DNA of 64,000 bases from Sordariomycetes sp. S80-01Y (taxonomy: Eukaryota > Ascomycota > Sordariomycetes), in assembly GCA_037042185.1 (NCBI GenBank), contig JAXQJY010000031.1, positions 1,550,001 to 1,614,000 of the forward strand, in the 5' to 3' direction. Positions 32,165 to 42,170 of the stretch are shown here, in pieces (the stretch's first letter is position 1; each line of letters starts with the position of its first letter). A program made the translations under genes and the position numbers. The notes under the pieces were generated by a model. It did not search any database, was not told the DNA's origin, and worked only from the letters and a program-made list of their open reading frames with translations.

Positions 32165-33967
32165 ATGACTGTCAACAAGCGTGTGCAGAAGTGGTGGAAG
32201 CATGCAGTCATCTACCAAGTTTACCCGGCATCGTTCTGCGACAGCAACGGCGATGGCATGGGTGATTTGGCCGGTATCACATCAAAGCTAGACTACCTGA
32301 AAGAACTGGGCACAGACATTATTTGGGTTTGTCCGCACTATGATTCCCCCCAGGTCGACATGGGCTACGACATCTCAGACTATGAGAGCGTTTACCCACC
32401 ATATGGCACGGTTGAGGATGCCGAGATCCTCATCAAGGAGACTCACGCTCGCGACATGAAGATCATGTTCGACCTCGTCATCAACCACACATCCGACCAG
32501 CACGCCTGGTTCAAGGAGTCGCGGTCAAGCAAAGACAACCCCAAGCGGGACTGGTACATCTGGAAGCCCGCCTCGTACAACGACAAGGGCGAGCGCGTGC
32601 CCCCGAACAACTGGCGCTCGAATTTCGGCGGCGACAGCTGCTGGGAGTGGGACGAGCACACGCAGGAGTACTACATGCGCCTGTTCGCAAAGGAGCAGCC
32701 TGACCTCAACTGGGAGAATGCCGAGATGCGCAAGGTGCTCTACGAGTCCTCGATGCACTTCTGGCTGAAGAGGGGAGTCGATGGATTCAGAGTTGACACG
32801 GTCAACATGTACAGCAAGCCTCCCGGCATGCCCGACGCTCCCATCGTCGATCCCCAGAGCTTTACTCAGCCTGCAGGGCCCGTCTACTGCAACGGCCCTC
32901 GCATGCACGAGTTCCTGAGCGAGATGAACGAGATCCTTGCCCAGTACGGCGCCATTACTGTTGGTGAACTTCCCAACACGCCGTCTATGGAGAAGGTCCT
33001 CAAGTACGTCAGTGCCGAGGCCAAGCAGCTGGACATGGTTTTCCAGTTTGACGTCGTCGATCTCGGCCACGGCACTGCCCACGCCTACGACACTCCGCCT
33101 CGAGCCTTCACCCTTCCTGAGATGAAAGCTGCTATTGAGCGGACACAAGCCTTGATCCGTGGCACTGATGCCTGGACGACCGTCTTCCTGGAGAATCACG
33201 ACCAGGCTCGGTCGGTGTCCCGCTTTGCAGACGACTCTCCCCGCTTCCGTGAGGCGAGCGCCAAGATGCTTGCTCTCATGCAGGCATGCCTTAGCGGGAC
33301 GCAATACGTCTACCAAGGCCAGGAGATCGGCGTCATCAACGCGCCCAAGGACACATACCCCCTGGAGAACTACCTCGATCTCAACAGCTACCTGTACATC
33401 GACATGGTGAAGGAGCGCTACGGTGCCGACAACGCTGCCAAGATCGACGAGGCTTTCACTGCCCTGCAGTACCTCGCGCGTGACCACGCCCGCATCCCCA
33501 TGCCGTGGAACAGCAAGGGCAAGTACGGCGGCTTCTCCGACGTTGCCGAGAAAGAAGGCAAGGAAGTCAAGGAGTCGTGGATGAAGCCCCACCCCCTGAG
33601 CAACGAGATCAACGTCGCCGCACAGCAGGGCGACCCCAAGAGTGTTCTCAGCTTCTGGAAGGAGGCGTTGGCGTTCCGCAAGAAGAACGCCGATGTCATG
33701 GTGTATGGAGACTACGAGACCATCCAGATGGGAGACAGGAACGTCCTGTCATTCTTGAAGGAGACACAGGACGGCCAGAAGAAGGCCGTCTTCGTCGGCA
33801 ACTTCACAAAGGAGGAGCAGAAGTGGGCTGTTCCCGAGTCGCAGGAGCTCGGTCTCCCTGATGGAGCAACGGTACAGTGGGAGCAGGTCGCCTCTACGCA
33901 CGGGAACAAGGACGTCAGCCAGCCCCTGGCGCCATTCGAGGGACGGACATACCTCGTCAAGTCGTAG
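32165..33967 (+). CDS. Maltase / alpha-glucosidase, GH13 (intracellular)
   Basis: Single exon, 600 residues, no signal peptide. ATG 32165 lies in CAAGATGAC. The enzyme starts WWKHAVIYQVYPASFCDSNGDG (family GH13 region, oligo-1,6-glucosidase subfamily). The catalytic set is the nucleophile D211 in GFRVDTVN, acid/base E268 in VGELPN and D346 in ENHDQARS. DLVINHTSDQH supplies conserved region I. The residue after the nucleophile is Thr, as in yeast maltase; yeast isomaltase has Val there, which points to alpha-1,4 rather than alpha-1,6 preference. It hydrolyses imported maltose to glucose in the cytosol. The divergent alpha-glucoside permease upstream makes a MAL-type pair. The 355-codon frame on the opposite strand is a codon-bias shadow. 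Confidence 0.93.
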   Translation: MTVNKRVQKWWKHAVIYQVYPASFCDSNGDGMGDLAGITSKLDYLKELGTDIIWVCPHYDSPQVDMGYDISDYESVYPPYGTVEDAEILIKETHARDMKIMFDLVINHTSDQHAWFKESRSSKDNPKRDWYIWKPASYNDKGERVPPNNWRSNFGGDSCWEWDEHTQEYYMRLFAKEQPDLNWENAEMRKVLYESSMHFWLKRGVDGFRVDTVNMYSKPPGMPDAPIVDPQSFTQPAGPVYCNGPRMHEFLSEMNEILAQYGAITVGELPNTPSMEKVLKYVSAEAKQLDMVFQFDVVDLGHGTAHAYDTPPRAFTLPEMKAAIERTQALIRGTDAWTTVFLENHDQARSVSRFADDSPRFREASAKMLALMQACLSGTQYVYQGQEIGVINAPKDTYPLENYLDLNSYLYIDMVKERYGADNAAKIDEAFTALQYLARDHARIPMPWNSKGKYGGFSDVAEKEGKEVKESWMKPHPLSNEINVAAQQGDPKSVLSFWKEALAFRKKNADVMVYGDYETIQMGDRNVLSFLKETQDGQKKAVFVGNFTKEEQKWAVPESQELGLPDGATVQWEQVASTHGNKDVSQPLAPFEGRTYLVKS

Positions 33968-34318
33968 AATAGAACTCAGGATAGAATAATTCTTGTAAAT
34001 TCTATTGACGTACTTAAAAACCCTTGATCTGCCTTACTGTGACTTACTGATGCCCCTCGTCCTCTTGTCGTAGCAGTGTCACTTGCGTTGTGAGGAGGGG
34101 AGCGGCCCCCGACAAACGTGCTTCAAAGGCGGATGACAATCGTGTCATAAAGTCAACTTTCGCAAGTTTCCCAAAGATATACATCAATCCTGTTGCACAA
34201 AGTGTCGTTGAGTGGGCGCCTTACCCTGGAATGGATGAGTTAGCAGGGTTGCGCAACGTGGTCAGTCGAGTAACAACTTTCGGAAGTCGGATAAACATGT
34301 AATTTATTCGTGGTCAAA
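33968..34318. other. Intergenic between convergent genes
   Basis: 350 bp between the maltase stop and the stop of the convergent membrane protein gene. An AATAGAA/AGAATAAT stretch just after the maltase stop may serve in 3' end formation. Nothing else is seen. Confidence 0.5.
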
Positions 34319-35725
34319 TCAAATATCCAAGTAGCTCTTTCCCGGCGGGCCTTGATTGTGTGGTGATATGCCTCTTGATCGTGTAGTTGTTATACTCCTC
34401 CACGAGGGCTGTGCTGCTCTTCTAGGCGCTGCAGTCTCGACTTCTTCGCAGCTGCCAAGATATTCCAGCGAACCGGAACTCCTGGGCAAGGGAAGAGCGA
34501 TCAGTTCTACCTCTGAACGATCTGAAGCCACCCTGTCCAAATCCAGTGATGCGTCTCTACTGTCGCCCGAGCCCGGATAGTAAGCCGTCGGCTTGCCTTG
34601 ATTTCTCAGCCGCGCCTCGCTTCCCATCTTGTTGCTGACTTGTGTTATCTCTTTCGTCACCGAGATACCCTGAATTTCCTCCTGGCGACCATCTTCATCG
34701 CCGGTCTTCGAAGCGCTGATGACGGAAATATTGCCGTTCGCTGGCGCCTGTTGTCGGCGTGTTCTCCCTGATGCCCGGGTCGCCAGAGCCCCGGGACCAC
34801 CGATATAATGTTTGCCCTCCCCGATATGGTCCTTATTGGGCCGCGGCAGAATCCTCCGCATGAACCCACGAAAGCCCTTCCCGTTTTGCGATGCCGGATC
34901 GGAGGCATCGATGTCAACGCCCGATAGCCTGGTCTCCCTCGAAGCCTTGGCGATTCTCATGAGTTGATTGAGCACCGCAAACTCGACTTTGAGCTTGACG
35001 CTGTAGATCGCGCCCTTCATGGCGACTTCCAATGAGTAGTATCCGAGGAACTCAACGACCAACATGGCCAGATCCATGATAATGATGGCAACGTTGATCC
35101 ACAGGAGCTGTAACATAACTGAACGGATCTGCCGCTGGTAGAAAGGGCGGAGGAATCGAAGCGTTGCCCAAATGTAAATGCCGGAAATGATCGATTCTTG
35201 AATGACGAAAATTGTCATCTGAACCTTTTCCATGATCCGGTAGCCGTAGCGGAAGTCGTCATTTTCCGGCGAGTTCGTTCCATAAGTCAGAACCGTTGTT
35301 GGGATATGCAGTGTGATGGCGTTCCATACAATCATGAACAAGACGCCTCTGATGATCCAAAGCTCGCTCACAATGAGATGCAGCCGTGAGTACAAGACCA
35401 GACTCTGGCCTGTGACCATCAGATACCACCCCACCGTGACCATGCTAATCGTAATCTGGTAGATGGTGACGACTCCATAAAGTTTGAGGATGAAGGCGAG
35501 GGAATGCAGCAGGATCCCCTGGATCGAGAGGAAGACGCTCCAGAAATACAGGCCTGACTTTCGACGAAACACCATATATACGGAGATGTTCAGCTCAAGA
35601 ACATTGTACCATGCGATGCCGGTAAAGGCCGCTATCGCCATATGCTTGGGGATGTTGTGCGGGTCGAGGGGTTCATTTGTCGTGCCGTCGCTGACCTCGC
35701 GAGGGTTGAAGGTCAGGTAGTCCAT
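34319..35725 (-). CDS. Seven-TM integral membrane protein, DUF7703-like
   Basis: Single exon, 468 residues. About seven hydrophobic segments lie in the first 270 residues. The opening FTGIAWYNVLELNISVYMVFRRKSGLYFWS is the signature of a fungal family of membrane proteins of unknown function (DUF7703). LVLYSRLHLI follows, then a pair of segments around VQMTIFVIQESIISGIYIW and LLWINVAIIIMDLAMLVVEF. The remaining 200 residues form a polar, basic cytosolic tail rich in G, R and S with no domain I know. The layout resembles fungal receptor-like proteins, so a sensing role at the plasma membrane is possible, but no function has been read from sequence. It converges on the maltase gene. Confidence 0.75.
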   Translation of the reverse strand: MDYLTFNPREVSDGTTNEPLDPHNIPKHMAIAAFTGIAWYNVLELNISVYMVFRRKSGLYFWSVFLSIQGILLHSLAFILKLYGVVTIYQITISMVTVGWYLMVTGQSLVLYSRLHLIVSELWIIRGVLFMIVWNAITLHIPTTVLTYGTNSPENDDFRYGYRIMEKVQMTIFVIQESIISGIYIWATLRFLRPFYQRQIRSVMLQLLWINVAIIIMDLAMLVVEFLGYYSLEVAMKGAIYSVKLKVEFAVLNQLMRIAKASRETRLSGVDIDASDPASQNGKGFRGFMRRILPRPNKDHIGEGKHYIGGPGALATRASGRTRRQQAPANGNISVISASKTGDEDGRQEEIQGISVTKEITQVSNKMGSEARLRNQGKPTAYYPGSGDSRDASLDLDRVASDRSEVELIALPLPRSSGSLEYLGSCEEVETAAPRRAAQPSWRSITTTRSRGISPHNQGPPGKSYLDI

Positions 35726-37236
35726 CTTGGTGGGTTATCGAAGCCCACCGATGTGACAAAGCCCTGCAAAGACGAGGAAGGAACTTTGTACTCGACGCAC
35801 CCTTCGAAAAGGCGGGATGCTGTGCCGTCGCCGACCATCGAGGCTGCGCTGATGGAGCGGGCGCCGGGTTCGCAAGGCTCGCACGATCAGCCACTAATCG
35901 CGGCCTTGCCAGCACGTCGTGGAGGGTCAGCTCCAAGAATAGTCAGGAAGAGACGACGGTAAACGCCAATCCAGATACATGGGCAATGCGATCTCGAGGT
36001 GTTGTCAGGAGCAAGATCAACTCGGGCCAAGGCGCCATCAAGGGGCAGACTCGACAGCTGACCGGGGCGGTTTTGCAGTGGGAAACGATGGACAATCTGG
36101 GGAAGCTGGGCGTCAATCTCCCACCCTGGCCTGTTGGTGGCGTTGCATCGGAGCAGGTCGTTGCCGTGTGCCGCTGAAGACGAGGCCAACACTGGGCAAC
36201 GATTGGGTGACGGACCTTGGCATGCACTCGAGGGCTGCTGTCGATCTTCCGTTGCATCTTCTCCTGCATTTCCGCCCGTACGCATTGTGCAGTCGGTGCC
36301 TGGACCTGAAGCCTGGTGAGCATGGGATTATCGAGAGAAGATGGCTTTTCTTTAGTCGCCAGTTTAAATGAATGAATGAATAGTTCATTACGAGAAAGAG
36401 AGAACCAAAGCGACTTCGAGTACATGGTCCCTTACACCACCAGCTGTTGTGGGGCCGCTGTCTATAGGCAGATGTCAGGGTCGGTACCATAGTAGGAGTC
36501 GTCAAAACAGTCTTGACCGAGAATACTTTCCATCGGCAACTTGCATGTTTGCTACGGAGTTCCCGACACCGAGGCACTCTTAGATTTTGGCCACATTCGT
36601 TGTGTTACGAGTGCTTGATTGCGCTAACGAGAGATGGCATGCCTTAACGACCTCTGCGACAGCCCACTTGCACGTGCAGGCCCTTGGCTAGCTGATCATT
36701 CCAGGCTCATCGTAGAGACCACCTGATTGCAAGATGTACAACCTGCCAAAGCCTTAATACCAAGTTCAGTGTGCCCAGGCAGCTTCAACATCGCCAATTG
36801 CAGGACTTCGACATTGTGCGGGGTCTGTCATCAGCGGGAAGAGTCGGTTATTGCTCGACAAGGAGCTGCAATCACGTCTTTGCAAGGAATCAGAAGCTCA
36901 CCAGAGGTTCGAGCTTTCAGAGAAGCCCCCATTCAGACATTTTCCTATGTGAATTATCCCTCGCAATTGATGCATCCTGCCGCAAGAGGCTCTGAAAAGA
37001 GCGTCCCAAGAACGGGGCCTCGGCCAGACAGCCAATGGCGTTATACCGACGGCAGCCGCTCCGAAGGTGGGGCCGCCCCGGCCCTCCGCACGCCCTACGG
37101 CGCCTTTGGCAGTCGTCACGAGACATCTGGACCCTCGATTAAGTAACTGTTAGAGCATCGCAACCCGTCTTTCCTCTTCCACACTCCCGTCCGTTTGCCG
37201 CCTCCTTTGTCCTCTCGCAACTCTGTCCCACCCACC
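35726..37236. other. Intergenic, no gene recognised
   Basis: 1.5 kb between the start of the membrane protein gene and the start of pyruvate decarboxylase, which diverge. A short (AATG)4 run lies at 36367-36382. Frames up to 160 codons (35943-36425 minus) show no motif. Confidence 0.5.
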
Positions 37237-38946
37237 ATGAAACTCGCCGAGTACCTCTTCACCCGCCTCAAGCAGCTGGGGTTGGGCTCCATGCATGGAG
37301 TTCCCGGCGACTACAACCTCACCCTCCTCGACCACGTTCGGCCCTCAGGTCTGTTCTGGGTCGGCAATGCCAATGAGCTGAATGCCGCTTATGCCGCTGA
37401 TGCGTACGCGCGCATCAAGGGGATAGGGTCTCTGGTCACGACCTTTGGTGTTGGCGAGCTGTCCGCCATCAACGCCATCGCTGGAGCGTACGCTGAGCGT
37501 GCCCCTGTGGTTCACATCGTCGGCACACCGCCCAGAGTCAGTCAGGATAAGAGATTGCTGATTCACCACACTTTCAATGACGGCGAGTATGGGAGGTTCC
37601 GCGAGATGCACAGGCATGTCACCGTCGCTCAGGCGAAGCTATACGAACCGCGCTTGTGTCCTGGCCAGATCGACGCTACGCTGAGAGAGTGCTTGGCTCA
37701 GAGTCGACCGGTGTACATTGAGGTACCCGTTGATATGGTCGGCGTCGAGGTAGAAGCTGAAGGGCTTAAGACGCCAATCACCGTCCCGCAGCTGCCCCTT
37801 ACTGGCACGCACAGGGGCATCATCAAGCAAATCGTCGACAAGGTCGCAGCTGCGAAGCGACCCATGCTGCTCGTTGACGGCGAGACGCGACCGATGGGTA
37901 TCATGCAACACGTCCAGAAGTTGATGGAACTCAACTGGCCGACGTACACCACCCCCTACGGAAAGGGTCTCCTCGACGAGACCCGGGATAACTTCCACGG
38001 CGTCTACATGGGCAGCTTCGACAAGCCCGAAACTCAGGAGTTTATCAAGAGCACCGACTTGGTCCTCAACTTCGGCCCTCACTTCAGCGGCACGAACTCC
38101 TACGCATACTCCACCATACCAGACCCCGAAAAGACCGTCTCCTTCACTGGTCGCGAGATCACTATTGGCGCGGAAACGCACAGGGACATCCCGCTTCCGG
38201 CTTTCCTTGAGGAGCTGAACCAGCAGCTTCGCGACGCCAACGCACACAAAGCTTACGATTCCTATCCAAAGCTCGCTCGCGATTACAAAATCCCCTTCCC
38301 AGATGCTCCGTCCGACGCACCTATCGCGCAAGACCGTGCGTGGAGGGTTTTGGCGAACTTCCTCAGGCCGGGGGACATTGTCATGGGCGAGACTGGCACG
38401 CCTGGATATGGCGTGCGGGAAATGCCCTTGCCAAAGGGATGCCGGCTGTTCAACCCGGTTACGTGGCTGTCAATCGGTTATATGTTGCCAGGCGCCCAGG
38501 GTGCCGCCTTAGCCCAGCGGGACTCCCCCGAGTACCGCGACGTCAAAGACGCACGGACGGTGCTCTTCATCGGCGACGGCAGCTTCCAGATGACGGTGCA
38601 GGAGCTCGGCACCATAATCCGCCACAACCTCGACGTGGTCATCTTCCTCATCAACAACGACGGCTACACCATCGAGCGCTGCATCCACGGGGCCAATCAG
38701 GACTACAACGACGTCCCCAAGTGGCGGTATCTGCAGGCGCCCGGCTTCTTCGGAGCGGCGGAGGGCTGTTACACTGCGACTGCGCGCACCTATGGGGAGC
38801 TGGAGAAGGTTCTGGCCGATGAGAAGCTTGTTAACGGCAAGGGTCTGAGGATGGTTGAGGTCTTCATGGATAAAGATGATGCACCGGTCGGGCCGCTGAA
38901 GTACTTCATGGATCAGCAGAAGGCTGGCAAGGGCATACTCGAGTAG
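37237..38946 (+). CDS. Pyruvate decarboxylase (thiamine diphosphate-dependent)
   Basis: Single exon, 569 residues from ATG 37237 (CCCACCATGA). The frame extends 14 codons further up without an ATG. The N-terminal thiamine-binding part has HGVPGDYNLTLLDHV and the catalytic glutamate in NANELNAAYAADAYAR (about E47). The active-site histidine pair is present in LLIHHTFND (about H110, H111). The C-terminal part has the thiamine diphosphate motif GDGSFQMTVQEL with NNDGYTIE. The enzyme turns pyruvate into acetaldehyde and CO2 in the cytosol, the first step of fermentation or of the route through acetaldehyde to acetate. The pairing of catalytic Glu and His-His favours true pyruvate decarboxylase over indolepyruvate or other 2-oxo acid decarboxylases, though these families overlap. 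Confidence 0.9.
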   Translation: MKLAEYLFTRLKQLGLGSMHGVPGDYNLTLLDHVRPSGLFWVGNANELNAAYAADAYARIKGIGSLVTTFGVGELSAINAIAGAYAERAPVVHIVGTPPRVSQDKRLLIHHTFNDGEYGRFREMHRHVTVAQAKLYEPRLCPGQIDATLRECLAQSRPVYIEVPVDMVGVEVEAEGLKTPITVPQLPLTGTHRGIIKQIVDKVAAAKRPMLLVDGETRPMGIMQHVQKLMELNWPTYTTPYGKGLLDETRDNFHGVYMGSFDKPETQEFIKSTDLVLNFGPHFSGTNSYAYSTIPDPEKTVSFTGREITIGAETHRDIPLPAFLEELNQQLRDANAHKAYDSYPKLARDYKIPFPDAPSDAPIAQDRAWRVLANFLRPGDIVMGETGTPGYGVREMPLPKGCRLFNPVTWLSIGYMLPGAQGAALAQRDSPEYRDVKDARTVLFIGDGSFQMTVQELGTIIRHNLDVVIFLINNDGYTIERCIHGANQDYNDVPKWRYLQAPGFFGAAEGCYTATARTYGELEKVLADEKLVNGKGLRMVEVFMDKDDAPVGPLKYFMDQQKAGKGILE

Positions 38947-39471
38947 CGCTGCGCCGGCCAGATAGATTCTACAAGGCAATAATTTCTAGAGGCTAAAGAG
39001 CGTAGTTACACAATTTACCGGGACTACGTGACGGCTCTTTTTACCCATTCAGATGTCTCGGAAGATCTGCCATCTTGCTTACACGTATGTCTATTTCGGA
39101 GTAGACGGAATCCAAAGACAGTCCAGAGAGTGCTGGCTGATATGCTGTCACACACGCGAGGAATAATTCCGTCCCACCCCCGGCTCCCGCTTGTTTCTTC
39201 CTATAAAGATAGCAGCCCTCCGCACTTGGCCCCTTGGCACTGGTGGGCCTCCCCTAGGCATCCTCATTCAGCCCCAGCTGATCTTGGCGGCATGGATGCA
39301 GCGCAGTACAAAGCTTAACGATCGATCGAAGCGGGCCCATGTCAGTCGATAGACTACAGTCGGGCGTCCATAACAAATCAATGAGGGTTCTCATCCCTCG
39401 ACCTCCGGTCTCGAATCCAATGCGTCGTCCACAATCGGGGTTTTTCTACAATCCTCACATTCCCTGACAAC
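38947..39471. other. Intergenic, no gene recognised
   Basis: 525 bp between the pyruvate decarboxylase stop and the next gene on the same strand. It contains that gene's promoter. No distinct feature is seen. Confidence 0.5.
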
Positions 39472-41524
39472 ATGGCGCCGTCAACAACTGCAAGTCTGGA
39501 CGCCACGCAAGGCAGGATCGACGAGCTCGTCGCCCAAGTCTTCGAACAATGCCCATCGGCCAGGGGAGATCTGAAAAGGACGCGAGAGATGGGCGAGAAA
39601 GTCTGCTTCGCCCTGCGGGGCCTCGACCAGAGGCAGCAGAACGGCACGCAGCACCTGCCCGACGTCGACGTGCTGTTCCGCAAGACCGGGGAGATGCTCG
39701 AGGTTTTCGAAAGAACGCTGCTAGCTCACGTCAGCGGCGAGAACGGGTCTTTGATGGTGTGGCACGCCAACGAGAGGGAAGTTGTGAGGGGTCTGGGCAC
39801 CGTACTCGAGGTATACGGGCACACCTCAGGACTGGTCCTGCTGTACAATGAGACGTCAGTACTCTGTAGCAAATTCCACCAGAGAGGTATTTCTGACCGT
39901 GTCCAGCCTCGAAGCCTTTGCGAAATCAGACCCGAGCGACCAAATGGCCGCTTACTGCAGAATTGTGCAAGAAGTGACGAGCAATAGGGCGGAGTGGCAT
40001 GCCAAGTGCAAAGGGCACACGTTCGATCCCGAACCTATAAATGATCTCTTTAACACTCTCGGCCGAGAGAGCCGGCTGCACCTGACACCGGCGAACTCAT
40101 CCCTAGGTCCCCTGGGCCCTGGCCCGGAAGATGCGCCCCCGGCCTATGAGACCGTGTAGGCTCTGCAAAAGCATGTCCTCATCGAAAGCAGGCTGACGTT
40201 GTGATTTAGAACAAGTAATACGACAAAAACCTCCAGCTCGCCCCGTAGTGGCAGGAAGGCTCCCCAGAAGGCAGAGTCAAGCGTGGCTAGAGCTGCTGCC
40301 AACCCTTCATCCTCATCATCCTCCAAAAACAACAGCAACAACATCAATTCGACCAAGATCAGTCCGCGAAAGATTATCTCCATCCCTAGAAGATCACGTC
40401 AGAACGAAAAGGTTCATGTGTCACTGACACCGGACGCCTCTGGTATCGTCATCTGGTCTGTGGACTCGGTTGAGTTCTACAGCTCGGGTACAGCCGGCCA
40501 GATCTGGCGGCTCGGGAGCGAAGACGCCGAGCTTTCAAAGAACGGGATGCCCTGCCAGTTTTCCAAGCTGTGCTGCTTCTCGCCCGACGGGTCCCTACTC
40601 GCCTTTACCACCACATGCGGCTTGACGGGGGAGCTCATCGTGATACGCGCCAGCGACGGTCAGATCCTCGGGAAGCGACAAGTCATCGCTCGTCAGGTGC
40701 TTTCCGTGTCCATCTCGCACTCCAATCGTAAAATAGCCTTGTCCTGCCTCTCACACGGAAAGTCAAATGGCGGCATCACCCTGATCTTGCGGTTTGACCC
40801 GGCGCAGCCAGAAGGGTTCTGCTTCATCGGCGCCGGGGACGACCCGGAGATGAAGGAGGTGGACGAGAAGCTACCCGTCCCAACGGTGGCAAGCCGCTTC
40901 ACGCCGGACGACGTCCATCTGATAGTTTCGGTGGAGTTGATCCAGACCACCACCAAGCCCGCAGGCTACATCTACAGACACCACCACATCCGCATATTCG
41001 AAGCGGGGCGGAGGGCGGTCTTGATCAAGGAGTGGAAGGTTGGCCGTTCGAAGACCATGAACCAGCCCGCCTGCGACGCGGAGTTCCTGTTTCCCCGCGA
41101 CGAATCGACAGGCAGGCACAAGTGGCTGATGGCCTGGAACGGGGAGGACACCCTGGATCCGCTGAAGTTCAAGCTGGCGGACGTGGCACACGAGGAGACG
41201 CTGATGGAGATCAAGGAGGGGCACCACGCCCTGTCGTTCCGCCAGTTCTGGAGCGGTCTGTGGAAAGGCGCCATCTGGGCAAAGGTCCGCTTCTGCGACG
41301 ACGGCACGTGGACGTACATTGTGCGAAGGGGACGCAGGGGACAGGGCAGGATTTCCTTGACGAGGGGCTGGTGGGACGGGGCTGGGTGGCATGCCAATCC
41401 GAAAGATAGCACGGCGACGATGTTGACGATTGGTGTCGACGACGATTGGCAGATCTCGAACGATGGCAGGCTGGCGGTCACGTATCAGAAAGACAAGGGG
41501 TGGGCTGAGCTGTGGTCGTTGTAA
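39472..41524 (+). CDS. WD40-like protein of unknown function with a PPxY motif
   Basis: Three exons, 39472-39854, 39907-40155 and 40210-41524, give 648 residues. The introns are 52 nt (donor GTCAGT, branch CTGAC) and 54 nt (donor GTAGGC, branch GCTGAC). The N-terminal 220 residues are mostly helical (TQGRIDELVAQVFEQC, then TLEAFAKSDPSDQMAAYC after splicing) and end in APPAYETV, a PPxY motif of the kind bound by Rsp5/Nedd4 WW domains. A low-complexity S/N/K/R linker follows. From about residue 245 the sequence looks like a degenerate beta-propeller (VHVSLTPDASGIVIWSVDSV, CCFSPDGSLLAFTTTCG, SVSISHSNRKIALSCLSHG). The last blades end in a WAELWSL-type strand. I recognise no family. The N-terminal helices resemble those in fungal repeat proteins of the NOD-like receptor group, but no NTPase domain is present. 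Confidence 0.7.
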
Positions 41525-42170
41525 AGCAGGCGTGATACTAGGACTTCATCTTTATCTGAGCATTATCGTAGCGCTCGACTATCTTCTACGGGGCAACGAC
41601 TTGAAGCAAACTCACAATTGGCCATAACATGGGTAACAGAGTCTTGAGGCACAAGAGCAGTGACAGTTTGACTTCTGTCTTGGAAAGTACATGTGTTGTT
41701 TTCGAATCGTCACTTCATTCTCTAGCATCCTTATGCTATGGAGTCTTTTACATTGCCCGGCATCCAACGAGAAAAAAAAGGTGTTTCGTAAATAGTCTAC
41801 AGTCTTCGTGTATCGCGCTGTCTTTGCGTGTCGTGTGAGCACGTAGCGAAACAACAGACACATGGTGTGGGTTAGCGGCCGGTACAATGTTTTGAGTATG
41901 CGAGTATGGGAAGACTGGCGCAAACATCCAAACGAAAGCCCTGTTTCTGGAGGTTTGGAGAAATGACACATGAACTTCACAGGATAGAGCCCGTTGAACG
42001 AGCGGCGCAGTATGACAGGGAAAATATATTGACTGAGGAATACAAGCAAGCATACTCAGTAAACCAATCTGCCTAGTTTCATATCCCTAAAACCCTGCCC
42101 GTCTGATCACACCTTTTTTTCCCCCGCCTTCCACACAGGCCCCACTCTCTCAGGCGGATACCCTGAGAGC
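41525..42170. other. Intergenic between convergent genes
   Basis: 650 bp between the stop codons of the WD40-like gene and the ENA ATPase. An AAAAAAA run at 41771-41777 and some AT-rich stretches are seen, but no gene. Confidence 0.5.

Noticed and set aside
32525-33592. 355-codon frame antisense to the maltase
   Set aside because: It lies wholly inside a confidently identified gene. Its Leu/Val/His-rich composition is typical of reverse reading of biased codons.
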